DNA from: Limosilactobacillus sp.
Lineage (GTDB): Bacteria; Bacillota; Bacilli; Lactobacillales; Lactobacillaceae
Direction: 5' to 3'
DNA length: 64,000 nucleotides
NCBI RefSeq assembly: GCF_022651205.1
Contig: NZ_JALCQI010000004.1
Span: 1 to 64,000 of the forward strand
Below are positions 36,613-46,310 of the stretch, piece by piece. The notes beneath the pieces are model-generated. The model was not told the origin of the DNA, searched no databases, and saw nothing but the letters and a program-made list of their open reading frames with translations. A program made the position numbers and the translations under genes. Position 1 is the first letter of the stretch, and each line of letters begins with the position of its first letter.

Positions 36613-37083
36613 ATGAAAATTTTGTTCGTCTGTCTCGGCAATATCTGTCGCTCACCAATGGCTGAAGCAATGTTTCACCAGATGGTTGAAGAAAAGGGGC
36701 TAAGTTCACAAATCCAAATTGATTCTGCGGGAACAAGCAACGAAGAAGAAGGAAATTCACCACATCCCGGTGCCAAAAAGACAATGCGCCGTCATCACCT
36801 GGATCCAACCGGTCTTGTTTCACGGCCAATTACCAAAAGCGACTTCGATTCCGCCGACTACATTGTCTGCATGGATGAAATGAACAAGCAAAACCTCTTG
36901 CGGATGGCACCTGCAGAGGATAAACGAAAGATTTTTCAAGCATATGACATTGTCCCCGGGAAAGCCGGAACCAGCATCCCCGACCCCTGGTATACTCACC
37001 GCTTTGAGGATACCTACCAAAGTCTTGCCGAAGCTCTGCCATACTGGTTAACAAAGCTTTCCCACGAGCTAAATCGTAATTAA
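36613..37083 (+). CDS. Low molecular weight protein-tyrosine phosphatase
   Basis: A 156-residue cytoplasmic phosphatase with the P-loop VCLGNICRSPMAEAMF (nucleophile Cys7, Arg13) and the acid Asp in the PDPWY motif. Substrates of such enzymes in Firmicutes include tyrosine kinases and arginine-phosphorylated proteins; which applies is unknown. The ATG at 36613 follows GAGGTG by six bases. It stands alone on the plus strand, divergent from lemA. Confidence 0.92.
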   Translation: MKILFVCLGNICRSPMAEAMFHQMVEEKGLSSQIQIDSAGTSNEEEGNSPHPGAKKTMRRHHLDPTGLVSRPITKSDFDSADYIVCMDEMNKQNLLRMAPAEDKRKIFQAYDIVPGKAGTSIPDPWYTHRFEDTYQSLAEALPYWLTKLSHELNRN

Positions 37084-37150
37084 TTTTCAGCGAATAACTA
37101 GAAAGTCTTGTGGTATAGTATAGTTACGATTAATGGAAAGTGAGGCGCTC

Positions 37151-37270
37151 ATGATGACAAAGTACGTTGTAGAATTAAACGAACAAGACTACCAAATGAT
37201 CAAGGACTGTCATTCAAAGAACCCTTCCCTCATGAAGGCAATGGATGAAGCTAAAAAGGTTGAAAAGTAA
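37151..37270 (+). CDS. Small uncharacterised protein (39 residues)
   Basis: Reads MMTKYVVELNEQDYQMIKDC and continues for 19 more residues to MDEAKKVEK. GTGAGG lies five to eight bases before two adjacent ATGs, and a strong terminator follows 17 bases after the stop. It is soluble and charged, with no signal or membrane segment. I do not recognise it. The ribosome binding site, start, stop and terminator suggest a true gene, possibly co-transcribed with the phosphatase gene upstream; a local TATAGT could be a -10. Confidence 0.6.
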   Translation: MMTKYVVELNEQDYQMIKDCHSKNPSLMKAMDEAKKVEK

Positions 37271-37286
37271 TTTTTCACATTTAAAC

Positions 37287-37320
37287 GAAAAGAGATCGAG
37301 TTAATTCTCGATCTCTTTTG
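37287..37320 (+). terminator. Terminator after the 39-residue protein gene
   Basis: A perfect 12-base stem AAAGAGATCGAG / CTCGATCTCTTT with a six-base loop, flanked by A and T runs. Confidence 0.92.
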
Positions 37321-37324
37321 CTGT

Positions 37325-37565
37325 TTTAAATGGTGAAGATGGTGGAGTTAACACGCTCGCCAGGGACTTGCTAGAGCTAACGGTTATACTGCAACATTGT
37401 CGAAACGTGCTCAGCCTAAACTTCCTCAAGCTAACTAGTTCTACTGCAACATTGTCGAAACGTGCTTCGCCCGAGTTTCCTAGAGCTAGCAACCTCCTTC
37501 CTAGGCGCAAGTCGCCTTCGTCAGGAGAAATTGCTAGCCTTCCGGAAACTCTTTGGGGCGAAAGC
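37325..37565 (+). repeat. Dispersed modular repeat, copy 4, with GCTAGCAA-type hairpin
   Basis: Two near-identical units in tandem (TACTGCAACATTGTCGAAAC at about 37388 and 37443, 55 bases apart), preceded by a partial one. The hairpin at 37473-37551 has inner stem GCTAGCAA (37485-37492) / TTGCTAGC (37531-37538), apical stem AGGCG / CGCCT and an eight-base outer stem GAGTTTCC / GGAAACTC. The tail ends at the 3' end of the sortase gene. Confidence 0.88.
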
Positions 37566-37571
37566 ACTCTT

Positions 37572-38285
37572 CTATCTTCCCGTCGTATATTTACTACTAA
37601 AGTTATGTTGAACTTGGTGGGGTGCTTGATTAAATGGCATTTTCTTTACGTAGTTTCCGCGGACCATGAGCCGGTGAGCACCGGTTTCGTCACAGGTAAT
37701 CAACGTAATGATCTTATTCTTGGTATTATTAACAACCTCAACTTTAGATGGTGAGATAATCTTCCGTTCATAAATCTTGTATTCATAAACGTTCTTCAAG
37801 TCGGTAATGTAAACTTTTTGACCGACCTTTGACTTAGAGTAAAGGGGTGAAAAGAGAACCTTACTACCGTTTGCCATATTATGACCAGCTAACGCATAGT
37901 TACCTTCACCCATCTTCATGTTTGGTCGCATCGTCCCGGCTGCCAACGCCAACGTTGTGTTGTCAACACCATTAGCAATCGGAATCGTCAGGTCAATTGC
38001 CGGGACAGTAATTTCACCAATAACATTAATTGGCTGTTTCTTTGCCCGGGCCTTCGCGACTGTCTGTAAACTTAAATCCTGAGCATTGCTATAGTCATAG
38101 TTTGCACTATCCTGTTTACTTTGGTTACTCTTAATCGCTTGGCGCGTAATTTGTGGTCGGTAGCTTTCGGTTAGGTAGTACTTAATTTGTTGGTTGAAGA
38201 TTAAGACCAAGCCAACTAACAGTAAGATCACTACCGCAGTCCAGCGAAGCCAGCCACGCGATCTCTTCTTGTTTTCTCGTTTCAC
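37572..38285 (-). CDS. srtA: Class A sortase
   Basis: A membrane transpeptidase that cuts LPxTG between T and G and attaches the protein to peptidoglycan. The 237-residue protein has an N-terminal anchor (about 12-30), the catalytic His in YALAGHNMANGS, Cys in TLITCDETG and Arg in HRLMVRGNYV. It is the likely enzyme for the LPQTG protein at 26-31 kb. It follows the DUF915 gene by about 80 bases on the same strand. Confidence 0.94.
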   Translation of the reverse strand: MKRENKKRSRGWLRWTAVVILLLVGLVLIFNQQIKYYLTESYRPQITRQAIKSNQSKQDSANYDYSNAQDLSLQTVAKARAKKQPINVIGEITVPAIDLTIPIANGVDNTTLALAAGTMRPNMKMGEGNYALAGHNMANGSKVLFSPLYSKSKVGQKVYITDLKNVYEYKIYERKIISPSKVEVVNNTKNKIITLITCDETGAHRLMVRGNYVKKMPFNQAPHQVQHNFSSKYTTGR

Positions 38286-38365
38286 TTTTAATATTTCCTT
38301 TCATTTAGTAAGTTAGCAATAGTATAACCCGTTTTAAATTCTTTGAACAGCTCTAAGAATGCGGA

Positions 38366-39265
38366 CTAATTATTATTGTTATCCAGGTTAGAAGCCCGTT
38401 TATTATTTGGGTTTCCAGGAACGCGATTATCGAGGAGGTATTCCTCAATCATTTTAACAATCTGCTTATTTTGGGGCAAACTGGAATGCTGCGCCTCATC
38501 ACCAGTGACCGTCATTGTCGTGTAGTGGTTTACCCGTTTTTGGAAGATGTACTTTCCGGCCTGAACACTTTCCTCTGGAACTAGCCCATCCGAATCATAA
38601 TTTTCTGTTCCGGCGATTGAAAAGACATTTAGGCTCTTGGGGATCTTATCCCGGTTCTTACTTAGTTCCGTAAACATCTGTGTTGGGTTTTTTATCGACG
38701 TTTCGGCAAAGTTATACGGTGTCCCGAGAGTCATTAAGCTCTTAATCTTAATACTGTCTGAATAATTAGCATAGTAATGTTCTAGCCAATAGGTCCAGAT
38801 AAGACCACCGTTAGAATGACCAAACGCCTTAAAATTATTGAAGTAATACTGGTCAGTCAATTTACCAAAGGCATCATTGAGCATTGACGCCTGTTTTTTA
38901 ATATTTGAAAAGCCATCCTTGTTATTCTCAAAACTAATGATAATAAATGGTTCATTATCATTCCGGGCAATTGTTCCATTATAACTAATTTTTCCGCTAT
39001 TGTAGACTTCCATTTTGAGGACACTATGTTTTTTATCCGTATCCTTATTCAGAAGGCTGATCAACTCATTAAACCGTTCCTTGGTTGCTGAACTCCCTGG
39101 TACCATAATAACGGGTGACATTCGCGACTTCTCCTGGATCGCCCGGTACTTGTTACTATTTCGGATCCAGAAATATGTGGGTACCGCGATCAAGATAAGA
39201 ACGATAATTATTAAAAAAAGGATTTGACGACTTTTTCTCCGGAGATTTTCTTCATTTTTTTGCAT
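38366..39265 (-). CDS. Alpha/beta hydrolase, DUF915 family
   Basis: A 299-residue protein with an N-terminal membrane anchor or signal (about 14-33, ILFLIIIVLILIAVPTYFWI) and an outside alpha/beta hydrolase domain. The nucleophile elbow is FGHSNGGLIW; the acid may be in NYDSDGLVP and the His near EAQHSSLP. DUF915 proteins are common, poorly studied surface hydrolases of lactobacilli. It overlaps the EIIC gene by 14 bases, so the two are translationally coupled; the substrate is unknown. Confidence 0.85.
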   Translation of the reverse strand: MQKNEENLRRKSRQILFLIIIVLILIAVPTYFWIRNSNKYRAIQEKSRMSPVIMVPGSSATKERFNELISLLNKDTDKKHSVLKMEVYNSGKISYNGTIARNDNEPFIIISFENNKDGFSNIKKQASMLNDAFGKLTDQYYFNNFKAFGHSNGGLIWTYWLEHYYANYSDSIKIKSLMTLGTPYNFAETSIKNPTQMFTELSKNRDKIPKSLNVFSIAGTENYDSDGLVPEESVQAGKYIFQKRVNHYTTMTVTGDEAQHSSLPQNKQIVKMIEEYLLDNRVPGNPNNKRASNLDNNNN

Positions 39266-40568
39266 AATAATCCACCTCTGAAGAGTCTAAAGAAAGTTCC
39301 TGATCAAAGTGATCAATTATTTTAACAAAGGGAATAAAGCACCAAACATCTAAGACAAAGAGGGCCAAGGTAAACACTAGTACCCACCAGTTACCGTTAC
39401 TAGCAACAAAACTAATTAGCGGTCCTGGTGTCCCCATTAACACCGGATAGGGCGTTGGCGGAATTATGTGAAGCGCAATTGCTCCTGCGGCAATTATGAT
39501 ATTCATGATCGGCAGTAACTGGATCGGCAAAAGATAGAGAGGATTCATAATGATTGGAAAACCGACCATTGCAGCATATTCTGAATTAAACAGCGTCGGT
39601 ACTAACGTCCAGCGAGCAATTTGGTGCTGTCCTTTGGTCCGGGACGTGATAATAATCGCAACCGTCAGTGCAAGGATCAGACCGTTGCCACCAAAGTTAG
39701 CGAATGAGTTATAAAGGGATCCTCCAAAGAATGGGTGAGGAATATTCCAGGCTGAACCATGTTGTAATGCATAGCTGAGATTACTTGCAAATGGTCCCCC
39801 GCTTAAGACAGCTCCAGAATTGGCGACGGATCCGAGGCCCAGCCAATCAAAGAGGGTAATCAGGGCAGTCCCGGCAATCGTTAACCAAATCCCCTGATTA
39901 TTTTGACCAACCGTTACCATCTGGGAATAAACTCCCCGTAATACCTTACTTAACAAACCAAAGTTAAGGATATATGTAAAAATAATTGCCAGAATGATGG
40001 ATGTTACCAAGGGTTTCATTGCATAGAATGACCTGTCACGAACACTAATAATTTGTCTTGTCTTTTGAAAGTTTCGTTCAACTCCTAACCAACGATAAAC
40101 CTGGCCGATTGCATAACCAACGATTAACGCAATCAGCATACTTTGGGTACTCAATAACCGCCAATTAAACCCAATCGCATGATCAAACGCTGCGTGGTCA
40201 TACCGAAAAGCAATTAGCAATAAGACGATAATTCCAGTAGCCCCTGCTAACTGTGAATCACGGTGATATATCCGGGCGGTATACTTTGCGGCTGCATACA
40301 CAACCAGGATCCCAAATAAATTAAATGTAATCCGACTGACCCCAATGAATGCAGCCTGTAAATCCCTCATCAACCAGTCTGGAACCCAGTCACCTAAATA
40401 GGCAATATTATAAAAGAGACCATTTTGGCTGAGAAAAGCCCGATAGATCATTTGCGAAAACGAACCCAATAATGCAAAAGGGAATAACATCGAAAGTGTC
40501 TGACGGACAACCCGAAAGAACGAGCATTTATTAAGTTTTATCATTCCCCTTATTAAACGGCGAAGCAT
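39252..40568 (-). CDS. PTS sugar transporter, EIIC component (lactose/cellobiose family-like)
   Basis: A 438-residue polytopic membrane protein with about ten segments. FALLGSF near the start, the NSGAVLSGGPFASNLSYAL region, FNSEYAAMVGFPIIMNP and PPTPYPVLMGTPGPL are typical of EIIC permeases. It has no fused EIIA or EIIB, and none lies in the window, so it must use partners from elsewhere or do something else. It is coupled to a surface hydrolase gene rather than to a glycosidase. The sugar cannot be inferred. Confidence 0.8.
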   Translation of the reverse strand: MLRRLIRGMIKLNKCSFFRVVRQTLSMLFPFALLGSFSQMIYRAFLSQNGLFYNIAYLGDWVPDWLMRDLQAAFIGVSRITFNLFGILVVYAAAKYTARIYHRDSQLAGATGIIVLLLIAFRYDHAAFDHAIGFNWRLLSTQSMLIALIVGYAIGQVYRWLGVERNFQKTRQIISVRDRSFYAMKPLVTSIILAIIFTYILNFGLLSKVLRGVYSQMVTVGQNNQGIWLTIAGTALITLFDWLGLGSVANSGAVLSGGPFASNLSYALQHGSAWNIPHPFFGGSLYNSFANFGGNGLILALTVAIIITSRTKGQHQIARWTLVPTLFNSEYAAMVGFPIIMNPLYLLPIQLLPIMNIIIAAGAIALHIIPPTPYPVLMGTPGPLISFVASNGNWWVLVFTLALFVLDVWCFIPFVKIIDHFDQELSLDSSEVDYYAKK

Positions 40569-40645
40569 AAATCATCATTCCTTTTAAAAACCTAATTTCA
40601 TTATACCTACTTAAGCATTAGTTAGTTCCCTAAAATTATTTAAAA

Positions 40646-40680
40646 ACAAAAAGACGCTGGAACTTTCCAACGTCTTTTTA
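40646..40680 (-). terminator. rpmE2 terminator
   Basis: On the minus strand AAAAAGACGTTGGAA pairs with TTCCAGCGTCTTTTT (one G-T pair) around a minimal loop. It lies 20 bases after the rpmE2 stop. Confidence 0.9.
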
Positions 40681-40698
40681 GAACAATAAAGCCAAGTC

Positions 40699-40944
40699 TT
40701 ACTTGAGACCGTACTTCTTGTTGAACTTGTCCACAGCACCATCTGCTTGAGTAAACTTTTGCTTACCAGTGTAGAATGGGTGTGAATCAGAAGTAACTTC
40801 AACCCGTACTAATGGGTATTCGTTACCGTCTTCCCACTTGATAGTTTCACTTGAGGTTACAGTAGAACCTGAAAGAAACTTGTAGCCAGTAGATGCATCT
40901 TGGAATACTACTGGATGATAATCTGGATGAATTCCTTGTTTCAT
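40699..40944 (-). CDS. rpmE2: 50S ribosomal protein L31 type B
   Basis: An 81-residue ribosomal protein with the family start [20 protein letters not shown] and the segment [16 protein letters not shown]. It has no cysteines, so it is the zinc-independent type B paralogue, which is common in lactobacilli. A good ribosome binding site (AGGAG) precedes the ATG. It stands downstream of murA, with no obvious terminator between them. Confidence 0.97.
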   Translation of the reverse strand: MKQGIHPDYHPVVFQDASTGYKFLSGSTVTSSETIKWEDGNEYPLVRVEVTSDSHPFYTGKQKFTQADGAVDKFNKKYGLK

Positions 40945-41041
40945 AATTTATTACGCTCCTTTTGCCATGAATCATTGCCTGAAACATAGATAATCAACCC
41001 TATCAGGATAACATGAATCAATTATCGATGCAATAGACTTA

Positions 41042-42316
41042 TTAAATTTTTACTGAGCTGTCGTCTTCAATAGTAACATCAGCGCCAAGTCGGTTTAGCT
41101 TCCACACGATCCGGTCATAGCCACGCAGGATATTACCGGCATTATTAATAACCGTTTTTCCTTCAGCCATTAAACCAGCAATCGTTAGAGAAGCACCAGC
41201 ACGAATTTCGCCGGCGGTAACTTCAGCACCATGAAGATGATCCGTATGCTTAATTAAGATCATTCCGTCATGGGCCTCAATGTTCATCCCCATCTTTTGC
41301 AATTCTGGAATGTGCTTAACTCGCTTTGGGTAAATCGTGTCAACAACCGTACTGTCACCTTCCGCTAATGACATTAGTGGGGTCAGTGGTTGCTGTAAAT
41401 CAGTCGCAAATCCAGGAAATGGCATTGTCTTAACATGAATTGCCTTTAAGTGATCAGCCCTAGGAACATAGATCTTATCACTGTCGATTTGCAGATCAAC
41501 ACCCATTTCGATCATCTTACTTGTAAATGATTCCAAGTGTTCAGGAATCACGTTATGAACCATTACACCATCACCAACAGCTGCCGCCATTGCTAAATAG
41601 GTTCCTGATTCAATCCGGTCCGCAATAATCGTATGGGTATTCATTGATTGGAGAGTATCAACACCAGTAATCCGAATTGTATCGGTCCCGGCTCCCCGGA
41701 TTTTAGCACCCATATTATTCAGAAATGTTGCCAAGTCAATAATTTCAGGTTCCTTAGCCGCATTCTCAATTACCGTTGTTCCCTCGGCACGAACCGAAGC
41801 TAAGATTGTATTAATCGTTGCCCCTACTGATACCATGTCCAGGAAAATTCGGGTTCCATGAAGACCATTTGGTGCGTCAAGATGAACGGTCCCGTTATTT
41901 TCGCTAACAGATGCTCCTAATGCCTTAAATGCTTTCAAGTGCTGATCAATTGGTCGCGGTCCAATGTTATCGCCACCAGGGAACGTCAACGTTGCCCGGT
42001 GGAAACGACCTAAGAGAGCTCCCATAAAGTAGTAGGAAGCTCGCAAACTTTTAATTGCTTTACTTGGAAGTTCAGCCTCAATGATCTGAGTTGGATCAAT
42101 ATCTAAGAATCCATGAGTAAATGATGAGCTAACATTCATCGATTTCAAAATGATCATTAAGTTGTGAACATCCAAGATATCTGGAACAGTATCAAATTCA
42201 ACTGGGGTATCAGCTAAGATTGCTGCTGGAATCAAGGCAACAGTACTGTTCTTGGCACCACCGATCGTGACTTCGCCCGAAAGTCGGTTTCCTCCTTGAA
42301 TGATCATTCGTTTCAT
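41042..42316 (-). CDS. murA: UDP-N-acetylglucosamine 1-carboxyvinyltransferase with Asp in place of the fosfomycin-target Cys
   Basis: Transfers enolpyruvate from PEP to UDP-GlcNAc, the first committed step of peptidoglycan synthesis. The 424-residue protein has the usual two-domain fold, with KNSTVALIPAAILA and the loop FPGGDNIGPRPIDQH. The residue corresponding to E. coli Cys115 is Asp116 (codon GAT at 41969-41971). Enzymes with Asp here keep activity but are not alkylated by fosfomycin, as in Mycobacterium and Chlamydia. Firmicutes often have two MurA paralogues; only this one is in view. It lies just downstream of pyrG, after a terminator. Confidence 0.93.
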   Translation of the reverse strand: MKRMIIQGGNRLSGEVTIGGAKNSTVALIPAAILADTPVEFDTVPDILDVHNLMIILKSMNVSSSFTHGFLDIDPTQIIEAELPSKAIKSLRASYYFMGALLGRFHRATLTFPGGDNIGPRPIDQHLKAFKALGASVSENNGTVHLDAPNGLHGTRIFLDMVSVGATINTILASVRAEGTTVIENAAKEPEIIDLATFLNNMGAKIRGAGTDTIRITGVDTLQSMNTHTIIADRIESGTYLAMAAAVGDGVMVHNVIPEHLESFTSKMIEMGVDLQIDSDKIYVPRADHLKAIHVKTMPFPGFATDLQQPLTPLMSLAEGDSTVVDTIYPKRVKHIPELQKMGMNIEAHDGMILIKHTDHLHGAEVTAGEIRAGASLTIAGLMAEGKTVINNAGNILRGYDRIVWKLNRLGADVTIEDDSSVKI

Positions 42317-42487
42317 TTCCGTGTATCCTCGCTTAAGATTTCTATAATTTTATAATATTTTTAATTTAATTTTAGCTAAATCTTGCTTGATTCTCAATCA
42401 AAACAATCAATAACAATGATAATTAATAGTTTAACAAATTACAACCTTTTGTCAGCAATCTTAAATATTTTTGATAACCTTTTTTAG
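42317..42487 (-). other. AT-rich region upstream of murA
   Basis: The gap after the pyrG terminator is very AT-rich and must hold the murA promoter, but I cannot choose one hexamer pair. No riboswitch or repeat is seen. Confidence 0.4.
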
Positions 42488-42538
42488 CCAAAAAAGGCTC
42501 CCAAGATAGGTGATTATTTTGGCCTACCTTGAGAGCAC
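42488..42538 (-). terminator. pyrG terminator
   Basis: On the minus strand GCTCTCAAGGTAGG pairs with CACCTATCTTGGGAGC (small bulge) and is followed by TTTTTT. Confidence 0.88.
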
Positions 42539-42545
42539 TTAAAGG

Positions 42546-44252
<1,707 letters not shown>

Positions 44253-44271
44253 TTACCTGTGAATCACAGGC

Positions 44272-44311
44272 GCCCAAGAAAGATAATACAGGCTCGCCCT
44301 CAGATAGTCAA
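44272..44311 (-). promoter_or_regulatory. pyrG promoter with GGGC start for reiterative transcription
   Basis: On the minus strand: -35 TTGACT (44306-44311), 17-base spacer, -10 TATTAT (44283-44288), seven bases, then GGGCGCC with GGGC at 44275-44272 as the predicted RNA start. In B. subtilis pyrG the RNA starts GGGC. When CTP is scarce the polymerase pauses before C and adds extra G residues, and these disrupt the leader terminator. Every part of that device is present here at the right spacing. Confidence 0.85.
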
Positions 44312-44328
44312 GAATAAAATCTTAAAAA

Positions 44329-44889
44329 TTATTCTTCATCATCGTCGTCATCATCATGTAGTTCAGATAATTGTCCTTCAATTCCATCATCGAGGCTATC
44401 ATCGTCACTATAATCATCATCGTCATCGTCGTCATCATAATCGGTGTTGTCATCATCGGATTGATCATCAAGATCTTCATCTTCAGGATCATCGTTATCG
44501 TAGTCGATCACATCATCATCTGAATCAGAGTCAGCTAAGAAGGCGTTAACTTTACGACGCTTCTTCTTTGGACGATCATCTTCTTCGTCCTCGTTTTCAC
44601 CAACAGTTGCTTCGTCGATTGATTCGTATGGGTACCATGCACGTAGACCCCAAGTGTTATCACCGAGGGAGATAAAACTGCCGTCAATGTTCAAATCAGT
44701 GTAAAACTGTGAAAGTCGTTCACGAATCTCTTCATCACTCTTACCAAGGTATTGTTGAACTTCGTTAGTTAAATCAACAAATGCCATTGCTTCGCCGTGG
44801 TGTGCGAGAATAGCGTGGGCAACTTCGATCATTGAAAGTTCTGATTTGTCTTGGCCGTCAAAAATCTTTAAATCCAAATTGGTGCACAT
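44329..44889 (-). CDS. rpoE: DNA-directed RNA polymerase delta subunit
   Basis: Binds core RNA polymerase, increases specificity and recycling, and affects sensitivity to the initiating nucleotide. The 186-residue protein has an N-terminal HARE-type domain ([35 protein letters not shown], to about 90). A basic patch KKKRRK follows, then a ~80-residue tail almost wholly of Asp and Glu. The layout is standard. It lies upstream of pyrG as in other Firmicutes. Confidence 0.96.
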   Translation of the reverse strand: MCTNLDLKIFDGQDKSELSMIEVAHAILAHHGEAMAFVDLTNEVQQYLGKSDEEIRERLSQFYTDLNIDGSFISLGDNTWGLRAWYPYESIDEATVGENEDEEDDRPKKKRRKVNAFLADSDSDDDVIDYDNDDPEDEDLDDQSDDDNTDYDDDDDDDDYSDDDSLDDGIEGQLSELHDDDDDDEE

Positions 44890-44921
44890 CCCTTCAAAAG
44901 TCTAAATTACAGTATACAATG

Positions 44922-45332
44922 CTAAGCTGCAAATTGCAATTGAACTTGGTAAGTTCCAATTAATTGATCATTTGCGGTTAATTGATATTCCAAATCAATT
45001 GAACCATTAACATCTTGCGGATCAAAATCAACTGCTAGCCGATTAGTCGTCACTACCATGCCGATGATTCCGTATTCGGTTAGGTAACGCGTTTTTGTTG
45101 GCGCCGCTAATTGAAATTCAAAATCAGTTTCCCGAACACCACTTCGTCTTAAATGAAGCTTATCCGTTCCCAGGCGAAACTGCACTGGTGTTACTGTACC
45201 AGCTTGATGTTCCTGATAACGAAGATAGTATTTCCCATTTAAATCAACAAATTGTCCCTGTTCATCAAAGGTGTACTGATCTTGTTGACCATCCTGTTCC
45301 ATCGTGGTTGTTAATTGAATATGAACTGGCAC
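44922..45332 (-). CDS. DUF1934 domain-containing protein (YwiB type)
   Basis: A 136-residue beta-rich protein (HIQLTTTMEQDGQQDQYTFD, KYYLRYQEHQ, LEYQLTANDQLIGTYQVQLQF) of the lipocalin-like DUF1934 family. Its function is unknown. Homologues sit next to rpoE or argS in many Firmicutes. No signal peptide is present. It ends 32 bases before rpoE on the same strand. Confidence 0.85.
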   Translation of the reverse strand: MPVHIQLTTTMEQDGQQDQYTFDEQGQFVDLNGKYYLRYQEHQAGTVTPVQFRLGTDKLHLRRSGVRETDFEFQLAAPTKTRYLTEYGIIGMVVTTNRLAVDFDPQDVNGSIDLEYQLTANDQLIGTYQVQLQFAA

Positions 45333-45426
45333 TGAACGTTTGATATGCTATTCCTCCCTAGTTAGTCATTTTGTCCTGATTATAACCGTTTTTAATCGTT
45401 GAATGTTATTATCTTGCCTAGTTTAG

Positions 45427-45432
45427 TATAAT
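45427..45432 (+). promoter_or_regulatory. -10 element of the lipoyl ligase/HD/HAD operon
   Basis: A TATAAT hexamer in the divergent region, about 50 bases before the first gene. No good -35 is seen at 16-18 bases; TTGAAT is at 22. Confidence 0.4.
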
Positions 45433-45480
45433 GAAAATGTCAAAGATTACCAGTATTTCAATAGAAAAGAAGAATTAGCT

Positions 45481-46305
45481 ATGATTAATATCTCAAACCA
45501 ACACGTCGAAACATTTTCTCAACCACTTAAGCCGGAAAATAACCTTGCTTCGTTCGCGTATACAAACGCCTTATTGCGGGCAAGTGAACAGCTATCATCC
45601 CCAGTTCTCCACTCATGGACTCTAGAGGATACCGTGATTCTAGGATTGAAGGACCAGCGACTTCCTTACCTCCAGAAAGCTCTGAACTATCTTGATGGTA
45701 AAGGTCTCCATTATTTCATCCGTAACTCAGGGGGGCTCGCCGTTGCTAGTGATTCAGGGATCCTTAATTTTTCCATTTTTATTCCCTGGCACGTTAATAG
45801 TAGTGAATTAAAAATTGACGAAGCCTACCAAGTAATGACTGATGTCGTTAGTGCTGCTTTCCCTGAAATCACAATTAAGACTGGTGAAATCACACATTCA
45901 TATTGCCCAGGAACTTTCGATCTCAGCGTCAATGGTCAAAAGATTGGCGGAATGTCCCAACGGCGGAACCGGTCAGGAGTAGTCGTTATGCTGTACCTAA
46001 GCATTAACGGTCCCCAAATGCTTCGTGGTGAAATCATTCGTGACTTCTATACCCGTGGACTTCAAAATGTCGAAAACAAGTGGCATTTCCCTGACATCTG
46101 GCCAACCGCGATGACAACAATTGAAGAATTGCTTGGTAAACCACTTAGCCTAGCAGAAGCTAATCAACGTCTACTGAATGTCTTTTCCGATCGGGGAAGC
46201 CAACAACTGCAACAGGTAATGTGGTCAAACAAATTTATCCAGTATCTTCAGCAAGAATCAACCACAATCAATCGACTTCAAGAACGCCTTCATAAGGAGG
46301 AATAA
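45481..46305 (+). CDS. Lipoate/octanoate protein ligase family enzyme (LipL-like)
   Basis: A 274-residue protein of the biotin/lipoate A/B ligase fold with HYFIRNSGGLAVASDSGILN and THSYCPGTFDLSVNGQKIGG. Cys142 in SYCPG is at the place of the nucleophile of B. subtilis LipL, which moves octanoyl groups from GcvH to E2 proteins; the Lys of NGQK could also serve ligase chemistry. Which reaction it does is not clear from sequence. It forms an operon with an HD-domain gene (five-base gap). Confidence 0.8.
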   Translation: MINISNQHVETFSQPLKPENNLASFAYTNALLRASEQLSSPVLHSWTLEDTVILGLKDQRLPYLQKALNYLDGKGLHYFIRNSGGLAVASDSGILNFSIFIPWHVNSSELKIDEAYQVMTDVVSAAFPEITIKTGEITHSYCPGTFDLSVNGQKIGGMSQRRNRSGVVVMLYLSINGPQMLRGEIIRDFYTRGLQNVENKWHFPDIWPTAMTTIEELLGKPLSLAEANQRLLNVFSDRGSQQLQQVMWSNKFIQYLQQESTTINRLQERLHKEE

Positions 46306-46310
46306 GCAAA

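Noticed and set aside
37380..37500. CRISPR-like array
   Set aside because: Two ~55-bp units are nearly identical throughout, with no conserved repeat separated by unique spacers and no cas genes.
37301..37567. Minus-strand ORF of 88 codons after the small gene
   Set aside because: Same repeat-derived peptide as at 34.7 kb; it overlaps a terminator and has no start signal.
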